Origin: Campylobacter showae
GTDB taxonomy: Bacteria; Campylobacterota; Campylobacteria; Campylobacterales; Campylobacteraceae
DNA: 64,000 nucleotides
Assembly: GCF_900699785.1 (NCBI RefSeq)
Contig: NZ_LR535679.1
Location: 1,488,001 to 1,552,000 of the forward strand
Direction: 5' to 3'
This document shows positions 43,784 to 52,504 of this stretch, in pieces; within the stretch, counting starts at the first letter, position 1; every line of letters starts with the position of its first letter. Made by a program: the position numbers and the translations under genes. The notes under the pieces were generated by a model. It worked only from the letters and a program-made list of their open reading frames with translations. It did not search any database and had not been told where the DNA came from.

Positions 43784-44898
43784 GAGCTTATATCTACCTT
43801 GAAAACGGCGTTTTTTTGCAGGCTAAGGCCTTTGGCGCGAGCGGTACGGCTAGCGGCGAAATGGTCTTTAATACAAGCCTAACCGGCTATCAAGAGATTA
43901 TGAGCGATCCTAGCTATGCGGGGCAGTTTATCGTCTTTACGATGCCCGAGATCGGTATAGTAGGCGTAAACGAAGACGATATGGAGAGCGCCAAAATCCA
44001 CGCTAGCGGCGTTTTGATGAGGGATTTTAACTCTACCGCGTCAAATTTCCGCTCACAAAAAAGCTTGGAAGAATTTTTCAAAGAGCAAGGTAAATTCGGC
44101 GTTTACGACATCGACACGAGATTTTTAACCAAGATGCTACGCGATAACGGTGCGTTACATGCAGTGATCTCGACTGAAATTTCAGACGAAAAAGAGCTAA
44201 AAAAACTGCTCGAAAACTCGCCTAGAATCTCGGAGATAAACTACGTCGCAAAGGTGAGCACGGAGCAAATTTACGTTCACGAAAACGGCGCCTGGGATCA
44301 CGTGAGCAAAGCCTACTCTGCGCTAAAATCAAACGGCAAAAAGATCGCCGTCATCGACTACGGCGTGAAGCGAAACATCCTAAACGAGCTTTGCGAAATG
44401 GGCCTTGAGACGCAAATTTATCCGCACGACGTGCAAGCAGACGAGCTCATCGCCAAATTTAACAAAGGCGAGATAAACGGCGTGTTTCTCTCAAACGGCC
44501 CTGGCGAACCAAAAGCTCTAAAAAACGAGATCGCACAGATAAAAAAACTGATCGAGGCGAGGGTGCCGATTTTTGGCATTTGCCTAGGCCATCAGCTGCT
44601 TAGCAATGCATTCGGCTTTGAAACGTACAAGCTAAAATTCGGTCAGCACGGCGCAAATCACCCGGTTTTAAATTTGCAAACCAAAGCAGTCGAGATAACG
44701 GCGCAAAACCACAACTACAACGTTCCCGAGGAGATCGCGCAGGTCGCCCATATCACGCATAGAAATCTTTTCGACGGCACGATCGAGGGCGTGAGATACA
44801 AGGATTATCCGGTATTTTCGGTGCAGCATCACCCCGAGGCTAGCGGCGGGCCGAGCGAGAGCAAGTATATCTTTAAACAATTTTTAGAAATTTTATAG
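43780..44898 (+). CDS. carA: Carbamoyl-phosphate synthase small subunit CarA
   Basis: Glutamine amidotransferase subunit that feeds ammonia to CarB for pyrimidine and arginine synthesis. 372 aa. N-terminal domain: GEMVFNTSLTGYQEIMSDPSYAGQ. Class I amidotransferase domain: nucleophile Cys in IFGICLGHQLL, GANHPV and QNHNYNV, with the catalytic His-Glu in SVQHHPEASGGP. The start overlaps the DUF507 stop. carB is not adjacent. Confidence 0.97.
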   Translation: MRAYIYLENGVFLQAKAFGASGTASGEMVFNTSLTGYQEIMSDPSYAGQFIVFTMPEIGIVGVNEDDMESAKIHASGVLMRDFNSTASNFRSQKSLEEFFKEQGKFGVYDIDTRFLTKMLRDNGALHAVISTEISDEKELKKLLENSPRISEINYVAKVSTEQIYVHENGAWDHVSKAYSALKSNGKKIAVIDYGVKRNILNELCEMGLETQIYPHDVQADELIAKFNKGEINGVFLSNGPGEPKALKNEIAQIKKLIEARVPIFGICLGHQLLSNAFGFETYKLKFGQHGANHPVLNLQTKAVEITAQNHNYNVPEEIAQVAHITHRNLFDGTIEGVRYKDYPVFSVQHHPEASGGPSESKYIFKQFLEIL

Positions 44899-45004
44899 TT
44901 GCTAGTCGCGGTCGAATTTGAGCAAATTTTAGAGCTAAATTTGCGGATCAAATTTGGCTCCATCGCGGCTAAAATTTACAAATGAAATCTATCGGTCAAA
45001 TTTA

Positions 45005-45676
45005 ATGAGCGACGCGGAGTTTGTTTCGATTTTGAGCGTCGCGGCGCTTAGCTCAGTGGGCCACTGCGCGGGTATGTGCGGCGGTTTTGCTATCGTGCTC
45101 GCGCGGTTTTTGAGCGGCAAAGGTAAATTTTTTAGCGCAGCGATGATAGCGGGATATAACCTGGCTAGAATTTGCGCTTATATGCTGCTTGGCTTTATTT
45201 TCGGGTCGTTTGGCGGCGTATTTACGCTATCTCTTGCGGCGCGAGGCTACTTGTTTTTTACCGTCGGCGTTTTTACGGCGGTTTTGGGCGCGGCGCTCAT
45301 TAGGCGCGGGACGCTACTTAATTTTATCGAGAAAAACGCATTTTTATCCAAAATTTTAAACGAAAAAATGAAAGCCGCGATCGCCAAAAATAGCGTGCTT
45401 GGGTTTTTAACGCTCGGATTTTTAAACGGACTGCTGCCGTGCGGGGTAGTTTATTATTTTTTAGCTTTGGCCTTAGCTAGCGGCAGCGGCGCAAAGGGCG
45501 TAGCCATCGCCGCGACTTTCGGCGCGGTTAGCTTTTTTGCGATGAGCTTTTACGCGCTGGTTTTAAAGGTCGTGAGCGAAAAATTTAAAAAATACGCGCT
45601 AAATTTAAGCGGGGCGGCAATAATAATTTACGGAATTTACCTGGCTTTTATAGGATTTACGGCGAGCAATGGATAA
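45005..45676 (+). CDS. SafE/UreH-2-type membrane protein
   Basis: 223 aa with six helices. The opening GHCAGMCGGFAIVLARFL is the metal- or redox-type motif of the UreH-2/SafE group, and a second motif GFLNGLLPCGVVYYFLALA is its repeat. Related proteins are annotated as sulfite exporters or copper/cytochrome assembly factors; the nearby cbb3 oxidase would suit the latter, but this is inference. I chose ATG 45005; the frame is open back to a TTG at 44954 with no better ribosome-binding site. It overlaps the histidine kinase gene by 8 bases. Confidence 0.75.
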   Translation: MSDAEFVSILSVAALSSVGHCAGMCGGFAIVLARFLSGKGKFFSAAMIAGYNLARICAYMLLGFIFGSFGGVFTLSLAARGYLFFTVGVFTAVLGAALIRRGTLLNFIEKNAFLSKILNEKMKAAIAKNSVLGFLTLGFLNGLLPCGVVYYFLALALASGSGAKGVAIAATFGAVSFFAMSFYALVLKVVSEKFKKYALNLSGAAIIIYGIYLAFIGFTASNG

Positions 45677-46886
45677 CATCAAAGCAAGATTCAGGCAGTA
45701 TCAAGAGGCTATCGAGGCTAGTAATATCGTCTCAAAGACCGATACTAACGGCACTATCACCTTCGTAAACGACGAGTTTTGTAAGATGTCGGGCTTTACG
45801 CGCGAGGAGCTAATCGGTGCAAATCACAACATCGTGCGACATCCTGAAGTGCCAAAGGACGTTTACGCGCGGCTTTGGGAGACGATTTTAGCCAAAAAAG
45901 TGCACAAAGGCACGATAAGAAACCGTACCAAAGACGGCCGCGACGTCTATCTAAACACGACTATCATCCCGATTTTAAATTTAAGCGGCGAGATCGAGGA
46001 ATTTCTTGCGATCAGGTACGACGTGACGGACGTGATAAATCTCAACAACGAGCTTGAAAAGACGAAAAAAGAGCTGTTAAATTTAAATGAAAATCTCGAA
46101 AACAGGGTCGCCGAGCAGACGGCAGAGCTCGTAAATTTAAACCAAAATCTAGAAAATTTGGTAAAGGCCGAGATCAAGAAAAACGAGGAAAAGACCAAAA
46201 TGCTCTTTTTGCAGTCGCGTCTAGCCTCGATGGGCGAGATGATCGCAAACATCGCTCACCAGTGGCGTCAGCCGCTAAACGAGCTTAGTATTACGCTTTT
46301 TAAACTAAAAGAGGGCGTCAAGACAAACGAGAAATTCGAGGCCGGCTACGAGCACGCAAAGCGCGTGATAAAGGGCATGTCGCAAACGATCGAGGATTTT
46401 AGAAACTTTTTTAGCGTCGAGCGCGAGAGGGAGGCTTTCTTGCCCTCGGCTGCGGTAGAAAACGCGCTAAAGATGGTGCAGGGAACCTACGAAAAAGAGG
46501 GCATAGACGTAAATTTGGAGCTAAAAAGCGAGGGGCAAATTTACGGTTTTGAGTCGCAGCTTTGTCAGGCCGTGATTATCCTGCTTTCTAACGCCAAAGA
46601 TGCGCTGGCAAATAAAAAAAGCGATAAAAAAGTAACGCTAACGTTAGAAACAAAGGATAAATTTGCTATCATAAGAGTAACGGATAATGCAGGAGGCATA
46701 AAAGAGGAGATAATGGACAAGATTTTTGAGCCTTATTTTACCACCAAGCACCCGAGCGTAGGCACCGGTATCGGCCTATATATGCTAAAAAGCATAGCTA
46801 AAAATCACGGCGGAAGCGCCGGCGCTAAAAACGTAAAATTTGGAGCGGAATTTGAGATAAAACTGCCGCTAAAGGATGGAAAATGA
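45669..46886 (+). CDS. Cytosolic PAS-domain histidine kinase, BumS-like
   Basis: 405 aa, no membrane helix. A PAS domain (about residues 10-125; TNGTITFVNDEFCKMSGFTREELIGANHNIVRHPEVP) precedes a coiled coil (125-180). The H box is MIANIAHQWRQPLNELS with His near 197. The ATPase domain has the N box AVIILLSNAKDAL, G1 DNAGGI and G2 GTGIGLYML. It is coupled to the response regulator gene by a 4-base overlap. The same pair in C. jejuni (Cj1492c/Cj1491c) has been named BumSR, a butyrate-responsive system; I apply this by gene order only. Confidence 0.88.
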   Translation: MDNIKARFRQYQEAIEASNIVSKTDTNGTITFVNDEFCKMSGFTREELIGANHNIVRHPEVPKDVYARLWETILAKKVHKGTIRNRTKDGRDVYLNTTIIPILNLSGEIEEFLAIRYDVTDVINLNNELEKTKKELLNLNENLENRVAEQTAELVNLNQNLENLVKAEIKKNEEKTKMLFLQSRLASMGEMIANIAHQWRQPLNELSITLFKLKEGVKTNEKFEAGYEHAKRVIKGMSQTIEDFRNFFSVEREREAFLPSAAVENALKMVQGTYEKEGIDVNLELKSEGQIYGFESQLCQAVIILLSNAKDALANKKSDKKVTLTLETKDKFAIIRVTDNAGGIKEEIMDKIFEPYFTTKHPSVGTGIGLYMLKSIAKNHGGSAGAKNVKFGAEFEIKLPLKDGK

Positions 46887-47560
46887 AAAATTTTAAAGAG
46901 CTAACGCTACTGCTAGTCGAGGACGAGGATAGCATAAGGGAGTCGATGCAAGAGGTTTTCGGCGGCGTATTTCAAAAGGTTATTTCGGCCTCAAACGGCG
47001 ACGAAGGTCTTAAGAAATTTAAAAAATTTAGCCCCGATATCGTAATAGCCGACATCATGATGCCTATCATGGACGGACTTGAGATGTCAAGGCAGATAAA
47101 AGAGTTCTCAAAAAACACGCCAGTAGTGATCCTAAGCGCATATAGCGAAAAGGAAAAGCTGCTAAAAGCTATCGACGTGGGTATCGATAAATACGTGATC
47201 AAGCCTATCGACATGGACGAGCTTTTCGTCGTGCTGGAGCAGATCGTAAAAACCAAAATCATAGGTGCCGATATCATCGAGATTTCTGGCGGATATTCGT
47301 TTAATCAAACCAAAAAAGTGCTCGTAAAAAACGGCGTCGAGATCGCGCTAACCAAAAAAGAGCTGGCCTTTATCTCGCTTTTAGTTAAGCGCATAGGTAC
47401 GCTCGTTTTAACCGAGGAGATCAGAAACGTGGTGTGGTTTGGCGAAAAGGTAAACGATCCGGCCGTTAGAACATTTATCAAGCGAATACGCGATAAAGTG
47501 GGCGCCGGTCTCATCAAAAATTCGCCGGGTCTGGGTTATAAAATCGAGCTGAAAAAGTAA
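46883..47560 (+). CDS. OmpR-type response regulator, BumR-like
   Basis: 225 aa. Receiver domain: acidic pair in LLVEDEDSIRE, phospho-acceptor Asp near residue 57 in IVIADIMMPIMDG, Ser/Thr position in VVILSAYSEK, Lys in KYVIKPID. DNA-binding winged helix from about 140: LTKKELAFISLLVKRIGTLVLTEEIRNVVW and TFIKRIRDKVGAGLIKNSPGLGYKI. Partner of the kinase just upstream. Its targets cannot be inferred; the cbb3 operon starts 98 bases downstream. Confidence 0.92.
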   Translation: MKNFKELTLLLVEDEDSIRESMQEVFGGVFQKVISASNGDEGLKKFKKFSPDIVIADIMMPIMDGLEMSRQIKEFSKNTPVVILSAYSEKEKLLKAIDVGIDKYVIKPIDMDELFVVLEQIVKTKIIGADIIEISGGYSFNQTKKVLVKNGVEIALTKKELAFISLLVKRIGTLVLTEEIRNVVWFGEKVNDPAVRTFIKRIRDKVGAGLIKNSPGLGYKIELKK

Positions 47561-47658
47561 AATTTAAAGTAGCGTAAATTTAAAACGATTAAGCGATTTT
47601 GCGCTTAAATTTTAGTAAAATAACATTTTCGTAATAAAATAAACAAAGGAGGATATCG

Positions 47659-49140
47659 ATGCGACTAGACAGGGCGCTAAGCTACGACTACACGGTCGCC
47701 AAGTATTTTATGTTCGCGACGATACTGTTTGGGATAGTCGGCATGGGCATAGGCGTGCTGATAGCCTTTCAGATGGCATATCCCGATCTAAACTATCTCG
47801 CGGGCGAATACGGCACCTTTAGCCGCCTAAGACCGCTGCACACGGCGGGCGTGATATTCGGATTCATGCTTTCGGGCGTATTTGCGACGTGGTACTACAT
47901 CGGACAGAGGGTTTTGAAGGTCTCGATGAGCGAGTCGCCGTTTTTGATGACGGTGGGCAAGCTACACTTTTGGATATATATGCTGGTTATGGCAGGCGGC
48001 GTGTTTAGCCTACTTGCGGGCGTTAGCACGTCAAAAGAATACGCCGAGCTAGAGTGGCCGCTAGATATCGGCGTGGTCGTGCTTTGGGTACTTTGGGGCG
48101 TTAGTATATTCGGCCTTATCGGTATCCGCCGCGAGAGGACGCTTTATATTTCGGTTTGGTATTTTATCGCGACGTTTCTGGGTATCGCGATGCTTTATTT
48201 GTTTAACAACATGGCCGTGCCGACTAAGTTGGTTTCCGGCTACGGCAACTGGTGGCACTCGGTCTCGATGTATGCCGGAGCTAACGACGCGCTAGTGCAG
48301 TGGTGGTACGGGCATAACGCCGTGGCGTTTGTGTTTACCGTGCCGATAATCGCTCAAATTTACTATTTCCTTCCTAAAGAGAGCGGTCAGCCGATATTTT
48401 CTTACAAGCTTTCGATTTTCTCGTTTTGGAGTCTCATGTTTCTTTACCTTTGGGCGGGCGGACACCATCTGATCTACTCTGCGGTGCCTGATTGGATGCA
48501 GACGATGGGCTCGGTCTTTTCGGTGGTTTTGATACTGCCGTCTTGGGGTTCGGCGATAAATATGCTTCTAACGATGCGCGGCGAGTGGCAGCAGCTTAGA
48601 GAAAATCCTCTTATCAAATTTATGATTTTAGGCTCGACGTTTTATATGTTTTCTACTCTTGAAGGGCCGATTTTAGCGATAAAGTCCGTAAATGCTCTAG
48701 CCCACTTTACCGACTGGGTGCCGGGTCACGTGCACGACGGTACGCTAGGCTGGGTCGGCTTTATGACGATGGCGGCGCTTTATCACATGACGCCTCGCGT
48801 ATTTAAACGCGAAATTTACTCAAAATCCTTGATGGAAACCCAGTTTTGGATACAGACTATCGGCATAGTGCTTTACTTTTCCTCGATGTGGATCGCGGGC
48901 ATCACTCAGGGTATGATGTGGCGCGCGACGGACGAATACGGAAATTTAGCCTACTCGTTTATCGATACGGTGATAAATATCGTGCCGTACTACTGGATCA
49001 GAGCCGTAGGCGGACTACTCTATCTGCTTGGATTTTTTATATTTGTTTATAATATCTACAAGAGTTTTGGCGCCAAAGCGCTCGTAAAAGAGCCGCTAAG
49101 CGCGAGTCCTGCGGGCGTAAAGGAGGTTGCTAATGTTTAG
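47659..49140 (+). CDS. ccoN: Cytochrome c oxidase cbb3 subunit I CcoN
   Basis: Catalytic subunit of the high-affinity terminal oxidase, 493 aa with about twelve helices. Haem and copper ligands are visible: RPLHTAGVIFGFM, WWYGHNAVAFVFTVP (CuB His), GGHHLIYSAVPDWMQ (His pair) and FTDWVPGHVHDGTLGWVG (haem His). AAAGGAGG precedes the ATG. First gene of ccoNOQP; it overlaps ccoO by 8 bases. It is the sole oxygen-reducing cytochrome oxidase of this type expected in Campylobacter and adapts it to low oxygen. Confidence 0.97.
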   Translation: MRLDRALSYDYTVAKYFMFATILFGIVGMGIGVLIAFQMAYPDLNYLAGEYGTFSRLRPLHTAGVIFGFMLSGVFATWYYIGQRVLKVSMSESPFLMTVGKLHFWIYMLVMAGGVFSLLAGVSTSKEYAELEWPLDIGVVVLWVLWGVSIFGLIGIRRERTLYISVWYFIATFLGIAMLYLFNNMAVPTKLVSGYGNWWHSVSMYAGANDALVQWWYGHNAVAFVFTVPIIAQIYYFLPKESGQPIFSYKLSIFSFWSLMFLYLWAGGHHLIYSAVPDWMQTMGSVFSVVLILPSWGSAINMLLTMRGEWQQLRENPLIKFMILGSTFYMFSTLEGPILAIKSVNALAHFTDWVPGHVHDGTLGWVGFMTMAALYHMTPRVFKREIYSKSLMETQFWIQTIGIVLYFSSMWIAGITQGMMWRATDEYGNLAYSFIDTVINIVPYYWIRAVGGLLYLLGFFIFVYNIYKSFGAKALVKEPLSASPAGVKEVANV

Positions 49141-49798
49141 TTGGTTAGAAAAAAATCCCTTCTTTTTCGCGGTTATGGTTTTTATATTTATCGCCTATGC
49201 GGGCGTGATCGAGATTTTGCCTGATTTTGCCAACAGAGCTAGGCCGCTTGAGGGCACCAAGCCGCCGACGGTTTTACAGCTTGCGGGCAAACACGTGTAT
49301 ATGAAAGATAGCTGTAACGCCTGCCATACGCAGCAAATTCGCCCTTTTAAGGCCGAGACCGATAGATACGGCATGTATTCGCTTAGCGGCGAGTATGCGT
49401 TTGACCGCCCGCATCTTTGGGGGTCAAAGAGAACCGGCCCCGACCTTTGGCGCGTGGGTAACTACCGCACCACTGACTGGCACGAAAATCATATGAAAGA
49501 GCCGACCTCCGTGGTGCCGGGCTCTATAATGCCTGCTTACAAGCATCACTTTAGCAACAACGCCGATATCGAGACGGCATACGGCGAGGCGGTAACGACG
49601 AAAAAGGTATTTGGCGTACCGTACGACGTAGAGGGTATGCCAAGACTAGGCACCTACGAGGAGGCTCAAGCAGCGGTCAAAGAAGAAGCCGCCGCTATAG
49701 TTGAGGAGATGAAGGACGAGGAGGTCAAAAAGGCCTTTGAGCGCGGAGAGATCCGCGAGATAGTGGCGCTCATCGCCTATCTAAATAGCTTAAAATAG
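49133..49798 (+). CDS. ccoO: Cytochrome c oxidase cbb3 subunit II CcoO
   Basis: 221 aa membrane-anchored monohaem cytochrome c. A single helix (about residues 9-27) is followed by the haem motif CNACH at 61-65 and the distal Met in VVPGSIMPAYKH. I placed the start at ATG 49133 because AGGAGG lies 6 bases before it. The C-terminal part has a Glu/Lys-rich helix (AAVKEEAAAIVEEMKDEEVKKAFERGE). Passes electrons from CcoP to CcoN. Confidence 0.96.
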   Translation: MFSWLEKNPFFFAVMVFIFIAYAGVIEILPDFANRARPLEGTKPPTVLQLAGKHVYMKDSCNACHTQQIRPFKAETDRYGMYSLSGEYAFDRPHLWGSKRTGPDLWRVGNYRTTDWHENHMKEPTSVVPGSIMPAYKHHFSNNADIETAYGEAVTTKKVFGVPYDVEGMPRLGTYEEAQAAVKEEAAAIVEEMKDEEVKKAFERGEIREIVALIAYLNSLK

Positions 49799-49806
49799 GC
49801 AAATTT

Positions 49807-50028
49807 ATGGATGCGCAGACTCTAAGAGATATCCAAGGATACGGAGCTTTTATCTTTCTAGCCGTGTGCGCCGCGCTTCTTTACGGATACTATTTTCATC
49901 TTTATAGATCCGAAAAGAGCGGCAGGCGAAACTACGAAAGATACTCCGACCTCGCCCTAAAAGACGGTATCGACGAGGAAATTTTAGAGTCTGCGTCCAT
50001 AGAGCAAAACGCTAAAAAGGAAAAATAA
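49807..50028 (+). CDS. ccoQ: cbb3 oxidase small subunit CcoQ
   Basis: 73 aa with one helix (about residues 13-31; GAFIFLAVCAALLYGYYFHLY) and a charged cytoplasmic tail. CcoQ stabilises the CcoNOP complex. It lies between ccoO and ccoP; the stop shares one base with the ccoP start (TAATG). Confidence 0.9.
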   Translation: MDAQTLRDIQGYGAFIFLAVCAALLYGYYFHLYRSEKSGRRNYERYSDLALKDGIDEEILESASIEQNAKKEK

Positions 50029-50888
50029 TGCAATGGTTTAATTTAGAAGATAACGTAAATTTACTGGGGCTTATCGGAGCTATTGCTATCGTTTTAGCCA
50101 CGGTTTTCGTCGTGAGTCGCTTGGTCGGGCAGATGAAGGTAGCAAAACCTAAGGCCCAGCTAAGCGAGCATAGCTGGGACGGCATAGGCGAGTACAAAAA
50201 TCCCGTACCGCTGGGCTGGGCGATAGTTTACGCGATATGCATCGTCTGGGCCTTGTGGTATATGATCGCCGGCTATCCGGTAAACTCCTACTCGCAAATC
50301 GGCGAATACAACGAAGAAGTCGCCGCCGCAAACGCTAAATTTGAAAAACGCTTCGCAAACGTGGACGCCAAGACGCTTCACGCTATGGGCGAGAGCCTAT
50401 TTTTAGTGCAGTGTTCCTCCTGCCACGGTATAACCGGCGACGGTATAAACGGCAAGGCGGCAGACCTCTCCAAGTGGGGTAGCGAAGAGGGGATATTTGA
50501 TACGATAATAAACGGCTCAAAAGGCCTTGAGTACCCGATGGGCGAGATGCCTGCGGGTATGGCTGACGAGGAGGGCGCAAAGGCGATCGCGGCCTACATA
50601 GCTAAAGAAATTTCGGGCATAAAAAAGACTAAAAACGAAAATTTGGTAGAAACGGGCAAGGAGCTTTTTGCTACCTGCGCGGCGTGCCACGGCGAGGACG
50701 GCAAAGGCATGGAGGGCAACTCTCCCGATCTATCTAAATACGGCACGGCCGAGTTTGTCGAGGACGTATTGCAGCGCGGGAAAAAGGGCGCTATCGGTAC
50801 GATGCCTAAATTTAGCGACGGCAGGCTAAACGCCTTGCAGCAAAAAGCCGTCGGCGAGTACGTCATCTCGCTTTCTAAAGGAGAATAA
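50028..50888 (+). CDS. ccoP: Cytochrome c oxidase cbb3 subunit III CcoP
   Basis: 286 aa dihaem cytochrome c. Two N-terminal helices (about 11-30 and 63-82) are followed by haem motifs CSSCH (129-133) and CAACH (217-221). Distal Met candidates lie in EMPAGM and TIGTMPKF. It accepts electrons from soluble cytochrome c and hands them to CcoO. It ends directly before the DUF4006 gene. Confidence 0.96.
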   Translation: MQWFNLEDNVNLLGLIGAIAIVLATVFVVSRLVGQMKVAKPKAQLSEHSWDGIGEYKNPVPLGWAIVYAICIVWALWYMIAGYPVNSYSQIGEYNEEVAAANAKFEKRFANVDAKTLHAMGESLFLVQCSSCHGITGDGINGKAADLSKWGSEEGIFDTIINGSKGLEYPMGEMPAGMADEEGAKAIAAYIAKEISGIKKTKNENLVETGKELFATCAACHGEDGKGMEGNSPDLSKYGTAEFVEDVLQRGKKGAIGTMPKFSDGRLNALQQKAVGEYVISLSKGE

Positions 50889-51098
50889 ATGGAAAACACG
50901 AATCGAAACGTTTTCGGCCTCCACGGCGCGACGGGGTTGCTCATCGCGACCGGGCTGCTGCTAGCGATCCTAGCGACGCTCACGTACTACGCGATCAAGC
51001 TCCAGCAAGAAGTCGCGCAAAAGCCATACACGCTAAACGCCTCCGAGCTAAAGATGAAGAGCGCGGATAACGCCAAGCAAGTGCGCGTGAAGGAGTAA
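50889..51098 (+). CDS. DUF4006 small membrane protein of the cbb3 operon
   Basis: 69 aa with one helix (about residues 12-34; ATGLLIATGLLLAILATLTYYAI), short N terminus MENTNRNVFGLHG and a hydrophilic tail. DUF4006 proteins are found after ccoP in epsilonproteobacteria and are presumed oxidase accessory proteins. Its ATG abuts the ccoP stop, and AAAGGAG lies inside the ccoP end. Confidence 0.85.
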   Translation: MENTNRNVFGLHGATGLLIATGLLLAILATLTYYAIKLQQEVAQKPYTLNASELKMKSADNAKQVRVKE

Positions 51099-51100
51099 TC

Positions 51101-51202
51101 ATGCAAGCGGTTTTAGAAAAAATTATCGTCGCCGGCCTCATCGCGACCGCCATTATCGCGGCGTGGGCGGTGCTAACGCCAAATCACCTTTTTGTGGGAT
51201 GA
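51101..51202 (+). CDS. Very small membrane protein (33 aa) in the cbb3 operon
   Basis: MQAVLEKIIVAGLIATAIIA is followed by AWAVLTPNHLFVG and a stop: one helix and almost nothing else. AAGGAG lies 5 bases before the ATG, and the gene starts 2 bases after the DUF4006 stop, so expression is likely. I do not recognise a family; size and place suggest an oxidase assembly or stability peptide. Short enough to be missed in most annotations. Confidence 0.6.
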   Translation: MQAVLEKIIVAGLIATAIIAAWAVLTPNHLFVG

Positions 51203-51308
51203 AATTTGATAAATCAAAGAGCGCAGACCTTGTCGCTCTTTTTCAAATTTTACGCTTAAATCCTAGCGGCTCGCTTTGTATTTTGCGCGAAAATACGCGA
51301 CTTGGCCG

Positions 51309-51983
51309 ATGAAAATTATAAATTACGCTCGCTCAAATTTAACTATCCTTTGTCATTTTCTCGCGCTCAAATTTGCAAATTTGACCCGCGTCTTTTTTAT
51401 CTTTTTGCTTTTTATTTTTTACGGTGCGGCGACTTTGCAGGGCTCAAATTTGCCCCGCGAGATAGTTTTAGTAAATCAAAGCATCCTAAGCCCGGCCGTA
51501 AGCGAGAAAATCGCGGTTTTAGGTGAGGAGCTAGCGAGTAAAAGCGGCGTGTTTGCAGGGGTCGCGGTTTATGAGAGCTTGGATGGCAAAACGCTAAAAG
51601 AAGCCGCCGCGCAGTTAAATTTAACCCCGCCTTACGCACTTTTGATGCTTGCTAAAGCGGGGCATAAGGTGGAAATTTTTGCCGACTCCGAGACGCTTAA
51701 GCTTTTTGATAAAGAGAAAATTTTAAGCCCGTATCCAAGCTCCGGCTCTATTTTGCCGATACTAGCGTCCAAAAACGGCAAAGATATCTTTAACGCCGCC
51801 GTGCTAAACGGCTACGCGGATCTTGCCGAACAGATCGCCGCGAGCAAGGGCGTGAGCTTGCAAAACGCTATCGGCAGCCAAAACCGCCTGACGCTAGATG
51901 CGTTTAGGATTTTTATCTACGGCTCTATCGCTCTCGTCGTTTGCGTCGCCGCGTTTAGAAAATTTAGGAGGAAAAATGGCTAA
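51309..51983 (+). CDS. TPM-like membrane protein beside the cbb3 operon
   Basis: 224 aa from ATG 51309 (the frame is open back to 51276). An N-terminal helix (about 25-45) is followed by a periplasmic domain starting NLPREIVLVNQSILSPAVSEKIAVLGEELASKSGVFAGVAVYESL, whose strand-helix pattern resembles TPM (Psb32-like) domains. A second helix (about 200-216) and a short basic tail follow. The domain call is an inference from pattern. The neighbours suggest a part in oxidase maturation; the same position in C. jejuni holds a conserved gene. It overlaps the fixH-like gene by 8 bases. Confidence 0.65.
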   Translation: MKIINYARSNLTILCHFLALKFANLTRVFFIFLLFIFYGAATLQGSNLPREIVLVNQSILSPAVSEKIAVLGEELASKSGVFAGVAVYESLDGKTLKEAAAQLNLTPPYALLMLAKAGHKVEIFADSETLKLFDKEKILSPYPSSGSILPILASKNGKDIFNAAVLNGYADLAEQIAASKGVSLQNAIGSQNRLTLDAFRIFIYGSIALVVCVAAFRKFRRKNG

Positions 51984-52446
51984 AAACTACTGGCCTCACG
52001 CTATCGTTATCTCGCTTATTTTGATAGTCGCCTCCTGCGTAGCGACCATCATTCTGGCCGTCAAAAACCCCGTGGAGATGGACGAGTTTTACTTCGAGCG
52101 CTACCAAAACGTCGATGAAAATATAAACGAGATCGAGGCTAGCCAGCGCAGATTTGACGCCAGATACGCTCTTAAATTTGAGCCCGAATTTGACGGGCTA
52201 AACGGGTATTTTAAGATCGCCGCCATGCCAAAAAACGGCTCGGTAGTGTCAAATTTTACGCACGAGATTTTACTAACTAGACCCGCGACGAACGAGCAAA
52301 ATCAAAATTTAAACGCCAAATTCGATGGGCAAATTTTAAAAACGCAGCCCGTAACTCTCCCCAAAAAAGGCAAATGGCAAATTTTGCTAAAAATATCCGA
52401 CGCAAACGACACGGGCTTTTATAAATTTAGCTTCGAAGCGCGCTAG
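51976..52446 (+). CDS. FixH-like cbb3 oxidase accessory protein
   Basis: 156 aa from ATG 51976, chosen for AGGAGG 6 bases upstream. A helix (about residues 8-29; HAIVISLILIVASCVATIILA) is followed by a periplasmic beta-sandwich-like domain with VEMDEFYFERYQNVDENINEIEASQRRFDARY and a closing KGKWQILLKISDANDTGFYKFSFEA. This matches the FixH/CcoG-associated family, which helps copper loading of the cbb3 oxidase. Last gene of the oxidase cluster. Confidence 0.75.
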   Translation: MAKNYWPHAIVISLILIVASCVATIILAVKNPVEMDEFYFERYQNVDENINEIEASQRRFDARYALKFEPEFDGLNGYFKIAAMPKNGSVVSNFTHEILLTRPATNEQNQNLNAKFDGQILKTQPVTLPKKGKWQILLKISDANDTGFYKFSFEAR

Positions 52447-52504
52447 TTTTCTTTGATTTTCAGCCGCTCTGGGTTATTATTGCGCCAAAAAACAAAGAGC
52501 CTCT

